64,000 bases of DNA from Flaviflexus huanghaiensis (GTDB taxonomy: Bacteria; Actinomycetota; Actinomycetes; Actinomycetales; Actinomycetaceae), in the NCBI RefSeq assembly GCF_014118685.1, contig NZ_JACFAK010000002.1, positions 124,001 to 188,000 on the forward strand, in the 5' to 3' direction. The position numbers were made by a program, and so were the translations under genes. This document shows positions 26,901 to 34,516 of this stretch, in pieces. The stretch's first letter is position 1. Each line of letters opens with the position of its first letter. Under the pieces are notes generated by a model, which saw only the letters and a list, made by a program, of their open reading frames with translations, was not told the DNA's origin and searched no databases.

Positions 26901-27519
26901 TGTCGGATGTTCCGCCGCCACCGAAGGCGGGATGGTCAATGTCGACACCGGTATCAATGATCGCAATGGTCTTCCCGTAGCCAGAGAAGTCCGTCTCATT
27001 GAGAATTGTGCTCGCGCCCGTCAGGTCCTTGGCGTACTTCATCTCTGGGTCAGCGCCCTTATCGAGCATCTCGGGTGCGTCAACAAGCAGAACAGGGAAG
27101 ACTGCTGCGACATCAACGTCGTTTCGCAGCTGGGTCAGCTCTGCTTCATCTGCGGTGACAACGGCACCCGACCACAGCTCGCTAAAAGATGCTGTGACCT
27201 CGATGTCGAGATCGCCCGCTGCCGCCTCGAGGCGTTGCAGATCGGAGTTGACCCGCGCCTGCGTCCCGCCCTCGGCGATTGGCTTGCTACGGAACTCGAC
27301 GAACCAATCGCCGGTGGCGCGTGAGCTGAAGGCGGAACCCGCGACGGAGGCTTGAGCCGCCGAGGCACCAACGTGCGGTGTGTTATCTGGTTCAATCAGC
27401 GGTTCGGCGCTTGGGGCAGCGGCAGCGGGAGCGATCAGAGCTCCGATGCTCACGGCCCCGACGGCCAAGAAGGCCACGCAGGAGCGTAGCCTTCCTCTGC
27501 CCGGAACATGACTCGTCAT
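23974..27519 (-). CDS. Secreted subtilisin-like (S8) serine protease with PA domain and C-terminal repeats
   Basis: The 1181-residue protein has a signal peptide (basic start, hydrophobic residues 13-33, A-A-A-A-P cleavage area) and an I9-type propeptide (about 70-147). The S8 catalytic domain has Asp189 (I-I-D-T-G-V-D), His256 (N-G-H-G-T-H-V) and Ser572 (S-G-T-S-M-A-A-P). A PA insert (about 405-505) lies inside the catalytic domain, as in cell-envelope and cucumisin-like proteases. Fn3-like modules follow, and residues 977-1181 form five repeats of about 45 residues with G-D-W-D-G-D-G-x-D-T. No LPxTG or membrane anchor is seen, so it is probably released or held by its repeats. It is expected to degrade extracellular protein. 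Confidence 0.93.
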   Translation of the reverse strand: MTSHVPGRGRLRSCVAFLAVGAVSIGALIAPAAAAPSAEPLIEPDNTPHVGASAAQASVAGSAFSSRATGDWFVEFRSKPIAEGGTQARVNSDLQRLEAAAGDLDIEVTASFSELWSGAVVTADEAELTQLRNDVDVAAVFPVLLVDAPEMLDKGADPEMKYAKDLTGASTILNETDFSGYGKTIAIIDTGVDIDHPAFGGGGTSDMTAWSPVTGNGARIIGGYDFVGDAFNADPSSDAYNPVPAPDENPDDCNGHGTHVAGIAAGNDPSADFTGVAPGANILAYRVFGCDGSTTSEVMLDAMERSAADGADVVNMSIGASFMTWPNYPTAVAADNLVDKGVVVTVSQGNSGEDGIFSGGAPASGKKVIAVGSADNWRIEAPALTVSALDTALIGYSPASGAPLPPKDNSTFDIIAYPEGSETGGAPIEGAEGKVVLVRRGDISFHYKALAAQESGAAGVIIDNNQPGAISATVEGATAITIPVVTILQTDGDAIRAAIADAEAPTMTWTDEMVVSDVDTAGLVSDFSSYGLAADLSIKPQVTAPGGLIYSSYPLDSPDNDGTGYATSSGTSMAAPHVAGAAALLLETTPELTPSQVLTNLQNNADPIPWSVAPELGSSEPVHRQGAGMINIPRSVVNSWIGTQISPSEISLADADTGPSETTTLSITNRGTEEMTLTPVHDPAPATWGINQYAKFYGAFAEVSFSAETVTVPAGSTVTVNATITEPDFPGAIYSGHIYFLDSAGEFPINVVPYAGMAGNYETDVAFMDQWTWADYGWTEEEIGADPNQPVYPTPVLGFLDECDKLVDEECVSGGVYSWDSDEFVFTMEDGDVPYAVIHFENPVSYMKMEAFHAKADGTKGAPVSPDYNLVYESYGEGAAPGIQVYPWDGTYRKSAESDQLLKALDSTYILEVTVVKGVGSIDNPDDVEVWTSEAFTIDRDGVPGTGPGDGSIDENVNHGFLLYNDFTTPADHWFTFGRAGDQVYAGDWDGDGVDTLAVRRGNTFYVQNQLLGGNAEIQFNYGRVKDEVLVGDWDGDGKDTFAVRRGTTFYAQNALTGGYAEKEFNYGRLGDQVYSGDWNGDGMDTFAVRRGNAFFVRNTLTGGYATTTFSYGRANDVVLVGDWDGDGKDTITVRRGTTFYVANSLVSGSAQKSHTLGRARDEVIVGDWNADGIDSVGLRR
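23977..24591 (-). repeat. Five tandem repeats (135-bp unit) in the subtilase C-terminus
   Basis: Four full 45-codon units and one shortened last unit encode Y-G-R-x-x-D-x-V-x-x-G-D-W-D-G-D-G-x-D-T-x-x-V-R-R-G. The acidic D-x-D-x-D-G loop resembles FG-GAP/VCBS calcium-binding repeats. The same repeat type occurs at the end of other actinobacterial secreted proteins. Confidence 0.9.
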
Positions 27520-27746
27520 GTGTTCTCCTCAGTTTTTCTTCTAGGTCTCCGGCTGCAGCGTTGCAGCACAGATGCCCTGAGTATGGTCGATGCCACACGC
27601 TTACGCAGGTCAGAAACGCGGAATGAAACAAAGTGCCGTTCTCCTGATCGGAATTCGCACGACGATATTTCCCTCATGTGGCCTGCGGACATGGCGGTTC
27701 GTCAGTGCAGTCATCGTTAGACAGGCCGGTCGCTAGGCGGACAGGT

Positions 27747-27752
27747 TAGGCT
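27747..27752 (+). promoter_or_regulatory. -10 element of M20 peptidase gene (leaderless)
   Basis: TAGGCT ends 6 nt before the ATG at 27759, leaving no room for a ribosome-binding site. This fits a leaderless mRNA starting at the ATG. Confidence 0.6.
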
Positions 27753-27758
27753 AGCGAT

Positions 27759-29078
27759 ATGGCTGTTGATCCCTCTGCTCTGGATACGTCCGGTGTTGCA
27801 CAGTTGTGCGCCGACCTCATTCGCATCGACACCTCGAACTTCGGAGATGATCCGAGAACGAAGCCTGAACGGCCAGCGGCTGACTTCGTCGTCAACTTCC
27901 TCAATCGGTACGGGTACGATCCCATCCTCATTGAATCGAAGCCCGGTCGAGCAAATGTCATCCTCCGTGTTCCTGGAACGGATCCCGAGCTACCTGCCCT
28001 TGTCGTTCACGGCCACCTCGATGTTGTTCCTGCCGTTGCTGCAGACTGGACAGTCGACCCGTTCGCCGGCGTCATGAAGGACGGATACCTGTGGGGGCGT
28101 GGCGCCGTTGACATGAAGAATATGGACGCGATGATGCTGACCGTGCTTGCCGATATGAAGGAACGGAACTGGCGGCCCAAGCGGGACCTCATTGTCGCTT
28201 TCTTCGCGGACGAGGAGGCCGGTGGTGAGTGGGGCGCTCAGTGGATGGCGGAGCATCACCCCGATCTCTTTGACGGCGCGACGGCAGCGATATCGGAAGT
28301 CGGCGGATACTCGGTCGATGTCGAGGGGCAGACCGTGTACCTCATCCAGACTGGCGAGAAGGGAATGGATTGGCTCACCCTCACCGCGCGGGGCCGCGCA
28401 GGGCACGGCTCGCAGGTCAACGAGGACAACGCGATCACGAAACTTGCCGCGGCTGTTGCAAGAATCGGCCAGCAACAGTGGCCCCTTCACCTCACCGATA
28501 CGGTGCGCTCGCTCCTCACGACGGTGTCCGAGCTGACCGGCCTGCCGTTCACCGAGGACCCGGCTCATCTATCCGCCCTCGTCGACGCCCTTGGTCCGGC
28601 GGCCCCTTTCGTCGGAGCGACCCTCAAGACCCAGGCAAACCCGACCCAGCTTGACGGGGGATATAAGGCGAACGTTATTCCTGCAACAGCGACCGCCGCT
28701 GTCGACATGCGCCCGATCCCCGGCACGGAGGACGAGGCTCATAAGATCATTGACGATCTTGCGGGCCCGGACGTCGATGTCTCGTCCCTCGTTCGCTACG
28801 ACGGTTACGAGGTCCCGTTCGACGCCCCTATCGTCGAGCGTATGTCCGAGGCTCTCCTCGCAGAAGATCCGGACGCGATCGTCGCTCCCTACCTTCTCTC
28901 GGCAGGCACCGACAACAAGCAACTCCTACCGCTCGGCATCGAAGGCTACGGTTTCGTACCGTTGGCTCTTCCTGCCGACTTCAATTTCTCCGCCATGTTC
29001 CACGGGAACGATGAGCGAGTGCCGATCAGCGCCCTTAAATTCGGAACGAGGGTTCTCGCGCGATTCCTCGCGCAGTAG
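27759..29078 (+). CDS. M20/M25/M40 family metallopeptidase
   Basis: The 439-residue protein has the M20 dinuclear zinc motifs: H-G-H-L-D-V-V-P (zinc His and Asp), W-G-R-G-A-V-D-M-K-N (bridging Asp), A-D-E-E-A-G-G (catalytic Glu and zinc Glu) and F-H-G-N-D-E near the C-terminus (last zinc His). A dimerisation domain lies between, with R-A-G-H-G-S. Length and motifs fit dipeptidases and amino-acid deacylases. It is divergent from the secreted subtilase, so a role in using imported peptides is possible but inferred. No ribosome-binding site is present. Confidence 0.92.
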   Translation: MAVDPSALDTSGVAQLCADLIRIDTSNFGDDPRTKPERPAADFVVNFLNRYGYDPILIESKPGRANVILRVPGTDPELPALVVHGHLDVVPAVAADWTVDPFAGVMKDGYLWGRGAVDMKNMDAMMLTVLADMKERNWRPKRDLIVAFFADEEAGGEWGAQWMAEHHPDLFDGATAAISEVGGYSVDVEGQTVYLIQTGEKGMDWLTLTARGRAGHGSQVNEDNAITKLAAAVARIGQQQWPLHLTDTVRSLLTTVSELTGLPFTEDPAHLSALVDALGPAAPFVGATLKTQANPTQLDGGYKANVIPATATAAVDMRPIPGTEDEAHKIIDDLAGPDVDVSSLVRYDGYEVPFDAPIVERMSEALLAEDPDAIVAPYLLSAGTDNKQLLPLGIEGYGFVPLALPADFNFSAMFHGNDERVPISALKFGTRVLARFLAQ

Positions 29079-29204
29079 CTCTCGGGACGCGGCAACAGTT
29101 CGCCTCACCTGGTCTGCGGTTTCGGTGCGCTCGCCGGACAACCGCGAACGTTTCAATAGGCCGCCGCGCACGGACGGCGATGACCGAACGGTCGGGGGCG
29201 TTCA

Positions 29205-29221
29205 CCCACCGTAGTGGTGGG
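29205..29221. other. Small inverted repeat upstream of the aldolase promoter
   Basis: CCCACC-GTAGT-GGTGGG lies just upstream of the predicted -35. A second pair, TAGTGG (29212-29217) and CCACTA (29239-29244), spans the promoter. They may be an operator; as a terminator of the M20 gene the hairpin is weak and has no T-run. Confidence 0.35.
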
Positions 29222-29227
29222 ACACCG

Positions 29228-29256
29228 TTCACTCCTCGCCACTATGGTGCTATGCT
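29228..29256 (+). promoter_or_regulatory. Predicted promoter of the carbohydrate operon
   Basis: TTCACT (29228-29233), 17 nt, then TATGCT (29251-29256) fit a sigma-70-type promoter. Transcription from about 29262 would give a leader of about 110 nt before the ATG at 29375, containing a terminator-like hairpin. Confidence 0.55.
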
Positions 29257-29293
29257 GGGCACAAATAAAATAGTTCCCATCGGGATGGTCGTG

Positions 29294-29335
29294 AAGGTCC
29301 GTTGCACCAGCTATGGTTGCGCGGGCCTTTTTGTC
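29294..29335 (+). terminator. Leader terminator/attenuator before the aldolase-glpP genes
   Basis: AAGGTCCG pairs with CGGGCCTT (8 bp, one T-G wobble) around a loop that can form an inner GC/ACC stem, followed at once by TTTTTG. This is the only hairpin I found in the window with a real T-run. It lies inside the predicted leader, 40 nt before the first ORF. Because a GlpP-type antiterminator is encoded in the same operon, it is a natural candidate for the antitermination target. Confidence 0.65.
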
Positions 29336-29374
29336 GTTTAATTGGTGGATATCTTCTGCCAGAGGAGAGAAAAC

Positions 29375-30172
29375 ATGTCGAAGACACGTCGGATGAACAG
29401 GATTTTTGCCGGGGACGGGAGATCGGTTTCCCTTGCCCTCGATGGGTTCGGCTTCACTGAAAAGACCGCGGGTGTCGATGTCGCCGCCCGCAAGGTGCCC
29501 GCCATGGTCGAGCACGGACTCGACAACATCCTTGTCACCTATGGTCAGGCCCGTAACTTCGCGGAACATTTCACAGATGTCGGCCTCACCCTCAGAGTCG
29601 ACACGACGACCGCAGTCTTTGACGCAACCGTGCCGGACAACATGCCCGCCTTCGACGTCATGGACGCGCTCAAACTCGGTGCCGATGCTGTTGTCATCAT
29701 GAACTTCCCGGGAGCACACAACGAACGGTCGACGAACGAGTTTGCAGCGAAGCTGACTCGCCAGAGCGCGGACTGGAACGTCCCCTTCATGTGTGAAGCT
29801 TTGCCCTACGGTTACCCGGTCACAACACCCGAGTCTGCGGACCCGGAGAAGATTGCCACCGCAGCCCGATTCTCAGAAGAGCTCGGAGCCGACATCATCA
29901 AGACCCGCTTCTCGGGCACCGACCGTGACCGGATCATCGTCGACAACTGCACGGTCCCCGTTCTCGCGCTCGGCGGCCCAAAGTCTGATCACGAGACGTA
30001 CTTCGCGTTCGTCCAGCACGTCATCGCCTGCGGTGCGAAGGGCGTCGCTGTCGGTCGTAACATCACCCAGGATCCGAAGCCGCTTGCCATGGTGTCCGCA
30101 CTCGGCGCTCTTGTTCACGAAGACGCGACCGCGGCCCAGGCCATGACCATCTACAACGAGATCAGTGATTGA
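29375..30172 (+). CDS. Class I aldolase, DeoC/FbaB/LsrF superfamily
   Basis: The 265-residue protein belongs to the DhnA-type class I aldolase group: S-L-A-L-D-G-F-G near the start, D-A-V-V-I-M, G-A-D-I-I-K-T-R-F-S-G with the probable Schiff-base Lys, V-L-A-L-G-G-P-K and G-A-K-G-V-A-V-G-R-N phosphate-binding loop. Such enzymes cleave or thiolyse phosphorylated ketoses (fructose-bisphosphate aldolase class IA, LsrF). Which substrate applies here is unknown. The ATG at 29375 follows an AGAGGAGA ribosome-binding site. The end overlaps glpP. Confidence 0.87.
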   Translation: MSKTRRMNRIFAGDGRSVSLALDGFGFTEKTAGVDVAARKVPAMVEHGLDNILVTYGQARNFAEHFTDVGLTLRVDTTTAVFDATVPDNMPAFDVMDALKLGADAVVIMNFPGAHNERSTNEFAAKLTRQSADWNVPFMCEALPYGYPVTTPESADPEKIATAARFSEELGADIIKTRFSGTDRDRIIVDNCTVPVLALGGPKSDHETYFAFVQHVIACGAKGVAVGRNITQDPKPLAMVSALGALVHEDATAAQAMTIYNEISD

Positions 30173-30725
30173 TATCCCGCCGCGGACGGTAATTCCCTCG
30201 GTCCGCCACCTCAAGGAACTCGAGACGGCCCTCGACAGCACGTCACCCTACGTGCTGCTCACGAACGTCCACATCGGCAACCTTGAGCCGCTTGCGAAGA
30301 AGTGCATCGACGCCGATCACAAGGTTCTCGTCCACTGCGATCTCATCGGTGGGTTCAAACCCGACCGGGAGGGAATCCGCCTCCTGAAGAATATGTTCGG
30401 TGTGACGGGGGTGCTGACCCAGAGCGCGCAAGTGGTCAGCTACGCCCAGAAAGCGGGCATGGCAGGGATCCTTCGGGTGTTCATCATGGACTCACGGTCC
30501 CTTGAAAAGGGGCTTCAGGTCCTTCAGGATGCGAGACCTGATGGGATCGAGGTCCTGCCGGGCGCCCTCGCACACCGGTATTGGGAGCTGTTCGAGCCGT
30601 TCCAGGGCGACACAACTCTTATCGCTGGCGGAATGATCGTCACCCAGAAAGAATGCGACAGCCTTTTCAACCTCGGCTACCAAGCCCTCACAGCCTCAAG
30701 CCCCGGGCTGTGGCAGATGGCCTGA
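30165..30725 (+). CDS. glpP: GlpP-type glycerol-3-phosphate-responsive antiterminator
   Basis: The 186-residue protein matches the GlpP family: V-L-L-T-N-V-H-I-G-N-L, V-L-V-H-C-D-L-I-G-G-F, G-V-L-T-Q-S-A-Q-V, R-V-F-I-M-D-S-R-S-L and L-I-A-G-G-M-I-V-T-Q. In Bacillus GlpP binds glp leader mRNA with glycerol-3-phosphate and prevents termination. Here it sits between the aldolase and the kinase, with a terminator-like hairpin in front of each gene group, so RNA-level autoregulation is likely. The GTG start lies 5 nt inside the aldolase gene. The ligand could be glycerol-3-phosphate or another phosphorylated intermediate. Confidence 0.9.
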   Translation: MIDIPPRTVIPSVRHLKELETALDSTSPYVLLTNVHIGNLEPLAKKCIDADHKVLVHCDLIGGFKPDREGIRLLKNMFGVTGVLTQSAQVVSYAQKAGMAGILRVFIMDSRSLEKGLQVLQDARPDGIEVLPGALAHRYWELFEPFQGDTTLIAGGMIVTQKECDSLFNLGYQALTASSPGLWQMA

Positions 30726-30731
30726 GGCCGC

Positions 30732-30759
30732 GTTCTTTCGCCACCGCCGGCGAAAGAAC
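30732..30759 (+). terminator. Intra-operon hairpin between glpP and the kinase
   Basis: GTTCTTTCGCC and GGCGAAAGAAC form a perfect 11-bp stem with a 6-nt loop, 7 nt after the glpP stop. A second short stem (GCGACG/CGTCGC) follows. No T-run. It could terminate, attenuate or stabilise the upstream mRNA. The 148-nt gap to the kinase is the only large gap in the operon. Confidence 0.6.
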
Positions 30760-30873
30760 CGCGACGAAGGTGACTGCGTCGCAACGGCGCCGCCTCCGAG
30801 AGATCTCGACAGTAGCTCGCTGCACGATCCGACACATGACAGATACGAATTGATTGACAGACTTTAGGAGTCG

Positions 30874-32397
30874 ATGATGACACCTCGCTACGTCCTTGGA
30901 ATTGATAATGGCGGCACGGTGACGAAGGCCGGCCTCTACGACGCGGATGGCAACGTCTACGCCATCGCCCAATCCCACCTCGAGACCCAGTTCCCCAGGC
31001 CGCTCTTCACCGAGCGCGACATCGATCAGTTCTGGACCGCCAACGTCACGGCGATCAAGCGTGTCCTCGAGGAGTCGGCAATCGACCCCGGCGAGATCGC
31101 AGCGCTTGCGGTGACCGGCCATGGCAACGGCATCTATCTCGCCCGCTGCGACGGTAGCGCCCCGCGTCCCGGAGTCGTGTCGACCGATGCTCGGGCGCAG
31201 AGTTTCGTCGACCGGTGGCTTGCCGCCCCTGACTACGACGAGCGGGTCCGTTCGAAGACGGGTTCGACCGTGTGGGCGGGCCAGCCTCCCGCACTACTTG
31301 CCTGGTTCGATGAGCACGAGCCTGACGTCTTCGATGAGACTGACTATGTTCTGTCAGCGAAGGACTACATCCGCTTCCGCCTGACGGGCGAGGCGAAGAT
31401 GGAGGTGACGGACTCGTGCGGGGTCGGCATGGCCAACGTTGTGACGAAGGAACCGGATCCCGACCTCCTCGACTTCTATGGCATCTCCCGCTGGGGATCA
31501 AAGATCCCGCCCTTCGTCGGATCCACCGAGATCGCGGGTCACATCACGGCTGAGGCTGCCGAGCTAACAGGACTCAAGGAGGGAACGCCGGTCGCGGCCG
31601 GTGTTATGGATGTCGTCGCTGGTGCACTCGCGGCCGGCCTCGTGGAGGAGAACGAGCTCACCGTTATTACCGGCACGTGGTCAATCAACGAGGTGCTGTC
31701 GAAGGACGCCAACGTTGAAAGCTCAGGCGAGGTGTGGCTGACCGTGCCGTACCCCGTCGAGGATACGTACCTCTTTCTCGAGGCCAGCCCGAATGGGGTA
31801 TCGAACCTCGACTGGTACATCAACTCGATCATCCGCAAGTCGCTCAAAGCGTTCGGCCACGAGGATGTGTCCGACGCTGAGGTGTTCCGCATCTGCGAAG
31901 AGATGATCCACGGCTTCACACCGGATATCGAGGATCCGTTCTTCCTGCCTTACATCAACGGCACGGACGTCTTCCCGGATGGTCGGGCTGGCTTCGTCGG
32001 GCTGACGAACTATCACGACATCCGCCACCAGGTCCGTGCCGTCTATGAGGGCGTCATTTTCTCGCACCTCTCCCACATCGAAAAGCTGCGGGCCCATGGC
32101 AATCTCGAGGGGAGCGTCCGTTTCACTGGCGGGGCCGCGAATTCAAGCATGTGGCTGCAGATGTTCGCCGACGGGATCGGTATGCCGCTCGACATTGTTG
32201 ACGCCGCGGAGTCCGGCACTCTCGGTACCGCGATCTGCTCGGCCGTGGCGGCCGGTCTTCACCCGGACGTGTCGACGGCAGTGCGGAAGATGACGTCCCC
32301 GCCGCGGGCAACCGTCGCCCCCAATCCCGAGTTCTCGGCGCTATTCCGTGAGCGGTTCGCCCGGTTCATGAACCACGTTGACACGCTTCGCGGCTGA
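30874..32397 (+). CDS. FGGY-family carbohydrate kinase, LyxK (L-xylulose kinase)-like
   Basis: The 507-residue protein has the FGGY N-terminal phosphate loop L-G-I-D-N-G-G-T-V-T-K-A-G-L-Y-D, a sugar-binding G-H-G-N-G region, W-A-G-Q-P-P-A-L-L-A-W-F, G-V-M-D-V-V-A (catalytic Asp), T-G-T-W-S-I-N and F-T-G-G-A-A-N-S-x-M-W-x-Q-M. By eye it is closer to E. coli LyxK than to xylulose or glycerol kinases. LsrK, the AI-2 kinase, is also FGGY. A TAGGAG ribosome-binding site precedes two adjacent ATGs (30874 and 30877). It probably phosphorylates a ketopentose or a related sugar. Confidence 0.88.
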   Translation: MMTPRYVLGIDNGGTVTKAGLYDADGNVYAIAQSHLETQFPRPLFTERDIDQFWTANVTAIKRVLEESAIDPGEIAALAVTGHGNGIYLARCDGSAPRPGVVSTDARAQSFVDRWLAAPDYDERVRSKTGSTVWAGQPPALLAWFDEHEPDVFDETDYVLSAKDYIRFRLTGEAKMEVTDSCGVGMANVVTKEPDPDLLDFYGISRWGSKIPPFVGSTEIAGHITAEAAELTGLKEGTPVAAGVMDVVAGALAAGLVEENELTVITGTWSINEVLSKDANVESSGEVWLTVPYPVEDTYLFLEASPNGVSNLDWYINSIIRKSLKAFGHEDVSDAEVFRICEEMIHGFTPDIEDPFFLPYINGTDVFPDGRAGFVGLTNYHDIRHQVRAVYEGVIFSHLSHIEKLRAHGNLEGSVRFTGGAANSSMWLQMFADGIGMPLDIVDAAESGTLGTAICSAVAAGLHPDVSTAVRKMTSPPRATVAPNPEFSALFRERFARFMNHVDTLRG

Positions 32398-32412
32398 CAC
32401 TGAAAGAGAGAC

Positions 32413-33414
32413 ATGAAAGTACTTGCCATTGCCGATGCCTACATCCCGCTCGACATGCTCCGAGATGGCACGGGAGCCCTTGTCGACGCGGGCCACGACG
32501 TCACCTATGTCGAATGGGAGACGGAATCGATCGAAAAGCTTCAAGAAGTCAACCTTCTCGTCGAACAGAAGGGACCCAACGGCCTCGAACTACCCGACTC
32601 GGTCGCGGAGAAGGTGCGGGAGTCCGATATTGTCATCACCCAGTTCGCACCGATCGGTGCCGCCCTCATCGAGTCGAGCCCGAACCTCAAGGTCATTGGC
32701 GTGCTTCGCGGTGGTACCGAGAACGTGGACTCCGCGGCTACGCAGAGGGCTGGCATCACAGTTCTCAATACTGCTGGCCGCAACGCACGAGCGGTTGCCG
32801 AGTTCACGGTCGGGCTCATCCTCGCCGAGACGCGCAATATCGCACGCACCCATGCGGCGATGAGGGAGCACGTGTGGCTCAAGGACTTCCCGAACGGAGA
32901 TGCCATTCCGGAGCTGGAGGGCCGCACAATCGGGCTTGTCGGCGCTGGCGCCATTGGCCAGCTCGTCATGAAGTTCTTGGCGGGGATGGACGCCCGATGC
33001 AGGTTCTATGATCCCTACCAGGACACGAGCGAGTACGGCGACAAGGTCGACAGCCTTGAAGAACTCATGTCGACGTCTGACATCATCACGATCCACTCCC
33101 GGCTCACGCCCGACAACCATCTTGTTGTGAGCCGGGATATGCTGGCTCTCATGCAGCCCCATGCGGTGCTCGTCAACACGGCCCGCTCAGGCCTCGTCGA
33201 CGAAGAGGCACTACTCGAGGCTCTCCGGGAGAGAAAGATCGCCGGCGCGGCGATCGACACGTTTGATATTGAGCCGTTGCCTGCCGACTCCGAGTGGCTG
33301 ACGCTCGATAATGTCACCATCACGTCCCACCTCGCAGGGTCGACGCGCGACGCGTTCGTCAAGACCCCGAGAATGCTGAGTGAGCGGCTCCTCGCTCACC
33401 TCACAGAGAGATAA
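32413..33414 (+). CDS. D-isomer-specific 2-hydroxyacid dehydrogenase
   Basis: The 333-residue protein has the family's Rossmann motif G-L-V-G-A-G-A-I-G-Q-L-V and the catalytic triad: Arg in N-T-A-R-S-G-L-V-D-E, Glu in F-D-I-E-P-L-P and His in S-H-L-A-G-S-T. It resembles the catalytic part of phosphoglycerate dehydrogenase but lacks the C-terminal ACT domain. It lies 15 nt after the kinase, behind AAAGAGAG. In this operon it may oxidise or reduce a sugar-derived hydroxyacid. Confidence 0.9.
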   Translation: MKVLAIADAYIPLDMLRDGTGALVDAGHDVTYVEWETESIEKLQEVNLLVEQKGPNGLELPDSVAEKVRESDIVITQFAPIGAALIESSPNLKVIGVLRGGTENVDSAATQRAGITVLNTAGRNARAVAEFTVGLILAETRNIARTHAAMREHVWLKDFPNGDAIPELEGRTIGLVGAGAIGQLVMKFLAGMDARCRFYDPYQDTSEYGDKVDSLEELMSTSDIITIHSRLTPDNHLVVSRDMLALMQPHAVLVNTARSGLVDEEALLEALRERKIAGAAIDTFDIEPLPADSEWLTLDNVTITSHLAGSTRDAFVKTPRMLSERLLAHLTER

Positions 33415-33424
33415 AGGAGAGACA

Positions 33425-34174
33425 GTGGATCTCAACCTCACCGGTCGACGAGTTCTTGTCACAGGAGGAGCATCCGGCATGGGTGCGGCTCTTGTGCGGA
33501 TCCTTGTCGACGAGGGTGCCCGTGTGGCCCTCAATTACCGGAGCCGCGCCGACGAGGCGAACGCGCTCGCCGAATCCACAGGAGGCGACGTTTATCCCAT
33601 CCACGCCGACCTGGCCGACCGCGAGCAAACGAAGCGACTGTTTCAAGAATCGGTGGAGGCACTTGGCGGGCTCGACATTCTCGTGAACAACGCGGGCCTG
33701 TGGCTCACAACCGAGGTCGGCGAGATCACGGACGACGTGTGGAACCGGTCAATCGAAGTAAACCTCGCGGCTCCTATGTTCCTCTCCCAGGAACTCATCA
33801 AGCACTGCACGGGAGACGGCAGGCCGGGCAGGATCCTCAACATCACATCTCAGGCGGCATTCCGCGGCTCATCGACCGGACACGTGCCCTACGCGACGGC
33901 GAAAGGCGGCATGGTGACGATGACGCGTTCGCTCGCTCGAGAGATGGGCCCGAACGGGATAACCGTCAACTGTCTTGCGATCGGAACGATGGAATCGCCG
34001 ATGATCGCTGACGCTCTGGAGAAGAGGCGGGAGTTCTATGAGACCCGCATCCCCATCGGCTACGTTGCATCGGCAGAGCAGATCGCGTCGGTTGCGGCGT
34101 TCATGGTCTCTGACCGCAATTCCTACATGACGGGCGCGACCGTCGATGTGAGCGGGGGTCAGCTCCTCCATTAG
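33425..34174 (+). CDS. Short-chain dehydrogenase/reductase (classical SDR)
   Basis: The 249-residue protein shows the classical SDR plan: T-G-G-A-S-G-M-G cofactor loop, N-N-A-G, catalytic Ser (N-I-T-S-Q-A) and Y-A-T-A-K with Tyr and Lys, ending V-D-V-S-G-G. The GTG start at 33425 follows AAAGGAG and gives the usual N-terminus; an upstream in-frame ATG lies inside the previous gene. It is the last gene of the operon. SDRs in such clusters usually interconvert polyol and ketose, which would supply the kinase substrate. Confidence 0.92.
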   Translation: MDLNLTGRRVLVTGGASGMGAALVRILVDEGARVALNYRSRADEANALAESTGGDVYPIHADLADREQTKRLFQESVEALGGLDILVNNAGLWLTTEVGEITDDVWNRSIEVNLAAPMFLSQELIKHCTGDGRPGRILNITSQAAFRGSSTGHVPYATAKGGMVTMTRSLAREMGPNGITVNCLAIGTMESPMIADALEKRREFYETRIPIGYVASAEQIASVAAFMVSDRNSYMTGATVDVSGGQLLH

Positions 34175-34504
34175 AGGGACTGCGACGAGCAGGACGAGGG
34201 GCCACACCTTACCCGCTCGACGCAGTTTCCCTTCCGGGAATCTGGACGATGTCAGCTGCGTGGCGAGCCATCAGCAACGCGGCCTATCTAGTCGATCCAG
34301 ATGTGAACAGTGTAGATCACGGTGCGGGGACAATGGTGGGCAATTCCATGTTGGGGACGGATCGGGCGGTGAGTCCCGCGCCGACTGCATTGGTGTGGGA
34401 GGTTACATAACGCGCTCACGAGGGCCGGTGACGGGTCTCTTTCTGCTCCTGCCGCCGGGTCTATAGCCGTGACCACGAGGTGTGCCTCGGCGCCTGATTC
34501 GCGG
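34175..34504. other. Intergenic region, no gene seen
   Basis: About 330 nt between the SDR gene and the poly-Asp gene. No conserved ORF, RNA gene or strong terminator was found. Confidence 0.5.
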
Positions 34505-34510
34505 TAGGCT
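34505..34510 (+). promoter_or_regulatory. -10 element of the poly-Asp gene (leaderless)
   Basis: TAGGCT ends 6 nt before the ATG at 34517, the same arrangement as at 27747. Confidence 0.55.
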
Positions 34511-34516
34511 CTCTGT

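Noticed and set aside
29205-29221. CCCACC/GGTGGG hairpin as M20 terminator
   Set aside because: Stem of only 6 bp, over 120 nt from the stop and without T-run; more likely an operator or chance.
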